Source: a virus
IMG/VR virus record: IMGVR_UViG_3300017737_000025
Location: 1-37,383 of that record
Reading direction: 5' to 3' (one strand)
DNA: 37,383 nt
This document shows positions 35,018 through 37,383 of this stretch, in pieces. How positions within the stretch are numbered: the first letter of the stretch is position 1; each line of letters begins with the position of its first letter. The notes beneath the pieces are model-generated. The model saw only the letters and a program-made list of their open reading frames with translations, was not told the origin of the DNA and did not search any database. The translations under genes were made by a program, and so were the position numbers.

Positions 35018-36210
35018 TAGTTCAATCTAATAATAAGAGCAGTACCTGCAATTTCCTTTGTTGCTACCATTGAAATCATACCCATGGCACCAGTTGCTTG
35101 TATTGCAACAGAACCACCTAAGTTTTGTAGGAGGATTGTATTCAGTGGCGTGGGACCAGTTTGAATGCCAATATTACCTACTGCTGTTGCCTGGAGAACA
35201 CAATCACCTTTAACCAAAGATCCAGCAGACCATGCTGTTAGTCCTGGTGCAGCAGTGCCAACCTGACAGTAAGAATTACCCACAGGGATATTAACAAAAT
35301 CTTGAGAATATTGTAGAAGAGGATCCATCAGCAATGTTGATGTCCTACTACCAACAATTTCATATTTTAATGCCTCAGTCGGCATTTCTATTTGCAGTGG
35401 TCCAACTTTTTTAATTGGGTTATTGTTGACCTTGACTTTCATCTTGCCATCAACCTCAAGAATATAGTCATGACCTACTTTATGATGAAGTGTTCCCTGA
35501 GTTTCGTGGGTGGTAATATGAGCTCCTGGTCCCAAAACAGAGGGTTCCAGAATATTCATCTTCTGTTCCTGAATTACTTCACCATAATTCTCCTCCATCT
35601 TACTACCAGTAACAGTTTCTTTGAAACTGGTTGTAGAAAGTTCATACTGACCTGTGGAAATACTTAATTTGCCACTACCAACACTTTTTGTTAACCCAAA
35701 TGGTACAGGATCTTGACTTCCAGTGTTTAAACTAATTTGCTCTGCTGCTTTCAGTTTAATACTACCGCCTGCATTCAGTTCAATATCCTTAGCGGCAGAA
35801 ATATAAATTCCTCCCTTACCATTAGATTGAATACATATGTCTCCAGTGCCAAAGATTTCAACACTTTTTTCCTCATCTTCACCAGCCTCACCACCACCAG
35901 TAACTCTATGACCTTCAGCAATTAACTTAATGTTATGCCCTGACTTGAAGTGCATATACCCCACTGATTTAACATCAAGGTATCCCTCATTAGGGGTCAT
36001 ATCTGAACTTCTAGCATTAATTAAAACTGCACCATTCTCCTGCCAACGAACAAATGATCCGCGATAATGTCGCATCTCATAGTTCCTATCGTCAGGACCA
36101 CATGTTTCTCTAATGGCAAAGGAGCTATCAGTGAGAGTCTCCCTTACCTCATTTATTTCCTCCGTAATTTTGGAAGATTCTTGTACAAGGGACTGTTTAG
36201 TATCTAACAT
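35017..36210 (-). CDS. Baseplate spike/hub protein, gp5/VgrG-like beta-helix (397 aa)
   Basis: A 397-aa protein with the repeated short strands of a trimeric beta-helix spike: SVGYMHFKSGHNIKLIAEG, GDICIQSNGKGGIYISAAKDIELNAGG, SIKLKAAEQISLNTG. These D-I-x-I/x-I-x-L repeats match the C-terminal needle of T4 gp5 and VgrG. There is no lysozyme domain in the 397 residues, unlike T4 gp5. It probably works with the PAAR tip encoded at 8014-8319. It begins directly after the Cys-repeat gene (gap of one base) and ends on the speD start (TAATG). Confidence 0.82.
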   Translation of the reverse strand: MLDTKQSLVQESSKITEEINEVRETLTDSSFAIRETCGPDDRNYEMRHYRGSFVRWQENGAVLINARSSDMTPNEGYLDVKSVGYMHFKSGHNIKLIAEGHRVTGGGEAGEDEEKSVEIFGTGDICIQSNGKGGIYISAAKDIELNAGGSIKLKAAEQISLNTGSQDPVPFGLTKSVGSGKLSISTGQYELSTTSFKETVTGSKMEENYGEVIQEQKMNILEPSVLGPGAHITTHETQGTLHHKVGHDYILEVDGKMKVKVNNNPIKKVGPLQIEMPTEALKYEIVGSRTSTLLMDPLLQYSQDFVNIPVGNSYCQVGTAAPGLTAWSAGSLVKGDCVLQATAVGNIGIQTGPTPLNTILLQNLGGSVAIQATGAMGMISMVATKEIAGTALIIRLN

Positions 36211-36211
36211 T

Positions 36212-37383
36212 TTATGGGCAATCTACGATGAACACGGTTCCAATTGTACTATCATTATATTTATTGACGACTCTGAGATAGCGTTCAGCAACTTCACTAC
36301 AAGGAACAAATTGGATAATTGGTTTAGCAGATCCACCAAATCCATTAGCACCTCTGATTCTAATATCAGGAAGTTTATCATAAACTATATTTTGTGGATT
36401 GGTGATTCTAATCTCAACAAGTTTTCCATCCTCAATAGCAGCAAATGCTATAGTTGGGTCGCCATTAACATAAACAGTAGGCGATGATTCATAATAACCA
36501 CCGACATTCGTAAGAGCAATCTCACTAAGAATTCCGCATTCACCTGCTATATCAACGTTTGGAGTATATCCAATACCTGGAGATTTTACTATAATATTAA
36601 TTAAACATCCATGCTCATCTAACTCTGCTTTAGCAATAGCACCAGTCCCAAGACCGCTGATAGCAATTAAAGGAGGTTGCTTATATCGCACATTACAGTC
36701 TTGCAATTCAGGAGGAATAGGCACAGAAACTACACCACCAGGAGGACCAACAATAACTGGTGTACTAGGAGGTGGATCGTCAGTAAACAAATCATCCTCA
36801 TCATCATCATCAGGTACACAAACACCATTAACACACACATATCCTTCAGGACAATCAGAATCTATCGTACATGCAAGTACACATACACCATTAACACACA
36901 CATATCCTTCAGGACAGTCGTCATCTATTTTACATCCTATCACACACTTACCATTAACACATATCATACCTTCAGGGCAGTCTTCATCTATTTTACATTC
37001 ATCAGGTTCAAGAGTAGGCGGTGGATCATCATCAGGTTCATCAAATGGAGGAGGCGGGTCAATTATATCATCAACAGATACACAAACACCATCAATACAT
37101 ACCTGTCCTTTAGGGCAGTCAGCATCTATTGTACATTCTGGAGCAGGATCAGGTACACATTCACCATTGATACATATTTGACCTTCAGGACAGTCAGAAT
37201 CTACTAAACATCCCGTAGTAGGAATAATATCCTCATCTGGACAATAATATTCTTTGTTAGTTTTATCCTTCCAATATCCTTCTTTCTCCTTCATATATGT
37301 AAGAGAGTTTGGATCTTCAAACAACATTCTTCTCACGACCGTGCAATCATCATCAGGATCATCATCAGGAAAATCTTCTGGAA
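36212..37383 (-). CDS. Cys-repeat virion-type protein (truncated by right edge)
   Basis: An open frame runs off the right edge; the GTG at 37336 is internal to a longer frame (PEDFPDDDPDDDC ... continues upstream), so the real start lies outside. The visible part has five repeats C-x5-C-P-x-G-x2-C-x2-G-x-C-V (for example CTIDADCPKGQVCIDGVCV) linked by Pro/Asp-rich spacers, then a beta-rich part with GLGTGAIAKAELDEHG and PGIGYTPNVDIAG blocks of the kind found in phage virion proteins. The Cys repeats are disulfide-type modules. It leads the gp5-like/speD string. Start unseen, so function is only inferred as virion-associated. Confidence 0.75.
   Translation of the reverse strand, partial: PEDFPDDDPDDDCTVVRRMLFEDPNSLTYMKEKEGYWKDKTNKEYYCPDEDIIPTTGCLVDSDCPEGQICINGECVPDPAPECTIDADCPKGQVCIDGVCVSVDDIIDPPPPFDEPDDDPPPTLEPDECKIDEDCPEGMICVNGKCVIGCKIDDDCPEGYVCVNGVCVLACTIDSDCPEGYVCVNGVCVPDDDDEDDLFTDDPPPSTPVIVGPPGGVVSVPIPPELQDCNVRYKQPPLIAISGLGTGAIAKAELDEHGCLINIIVKSPGIGYTPNVDIAGECGILSEIALTNVGGYYESSPTVYVNGDPTIAFAAIEDGKLVEIRITNPQNIVYDKLPDIRIRGANGFGGSAKPIIQFVPCSEVAERYLRVVNKYNDSTIGTVFIVDCP

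Noticed and set aside
36258-36265. AATAAATA as a late promoter for the gp5-like gene
   Set aside because: Inside the C-terminal codons of the preceding gene, 47 bp from the ATG; plausible but not supported beyond a chance match.
36677-37207. Plus-strand 176-aa ORF opposite the Cys-repeat gene
   Set aside because: Repeats in this ORF only mirror the Cys-repeat codons on the minus strand.

Overview
The window is part of the genome of a T4-like marine cyanophage (contractile-tailed, infecting Synechococcus or Prochlorococcus). The evidence is the baseplate wedge pair gp6/gp25, a PAAR spike tip, a very large tail fibre with a collar domain, T4-type late promoters, and host-derived or cyanophage-typical metabolic genes: cp12, speD, cobS, a glutaredoxin and many 2-oxoglutarate/Fe(II) oxygenases. 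Every supported gene lies on the minus strand. Most are tightly packed with ATGA, TGATG or TAATG overlaps. The virion and metabolic genes are AT-rich.

Layout in plus coordinates (transcription runs right to left). 1-3.9 kb: baseplate genes (start of a large wedge-like protein, gp6, gp25 behind a perfect TATAAATA late promoter), a 2OG oxygenase and small conserved ORFs. 3.9-10.1 kb: a virion cassette led by glutaredoxin, with two small ORFs, an unknown virion-like protein, a PAAR tip and a 1365-aa Ig/poly-glycine adhesin. 10.3-13.4 kb: an island of tiny genes with higher G+C, recurring promoter-leader modules and dispersed repeats. 13.4-14.0 kb: tRNA-Leu(UAA), then a 482-bp non-coding, palindrome-rich segment containing five exact or near-exact cyanobacterial DnaA boxes. 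14-23.3 kb: more small early-type genes, cp12, a PD-(D/E)XK-like protein and six 2OG oxygenases. 23.3-28.3 kb: tRNA-Ser(UGA), a textbook terminator, a porin-like secreted beta-barrel, cobS, one more 2OG oxygenase, and a 716-aa HEVGH metalloprotease/VWA protein. 28.3-37.4 kb: late virion block with a 1934-aa tail fibre, small ORFs, speD, a gp5/VgrG-like spike protein, and a Cys-repeat protein cut by the right edge.

How it fits together: late genes build the baseplate, spike and host-recognition structures. The early and middle genes redirect the host. CP12 should damp the Calvin cycle, SpeD feeds polyamine synthesis, the CobS/VWA pair looks like a MoxR-type ATPase with its VWA partner, and eight separate 2OG/Fe(II) oxygenases suggest extensive hydroxylation of unknown targets. 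The two tRNAs read A-ending codons (UUA, UCA), which suit an AT-rich phage in a host of different codon use.

The most unusual signals are: the DnaA-box cluster beside a large cruciform; hairpins placed directly upstream of or inside the sigma70-like promoters; an ORF in which two genes appear fused through what looks like a former promoter spacer; seven HxH motifs at the tail-fibre tip; and an Ig/poly-glycine adhesin in the same operon as a glutaredoxin.
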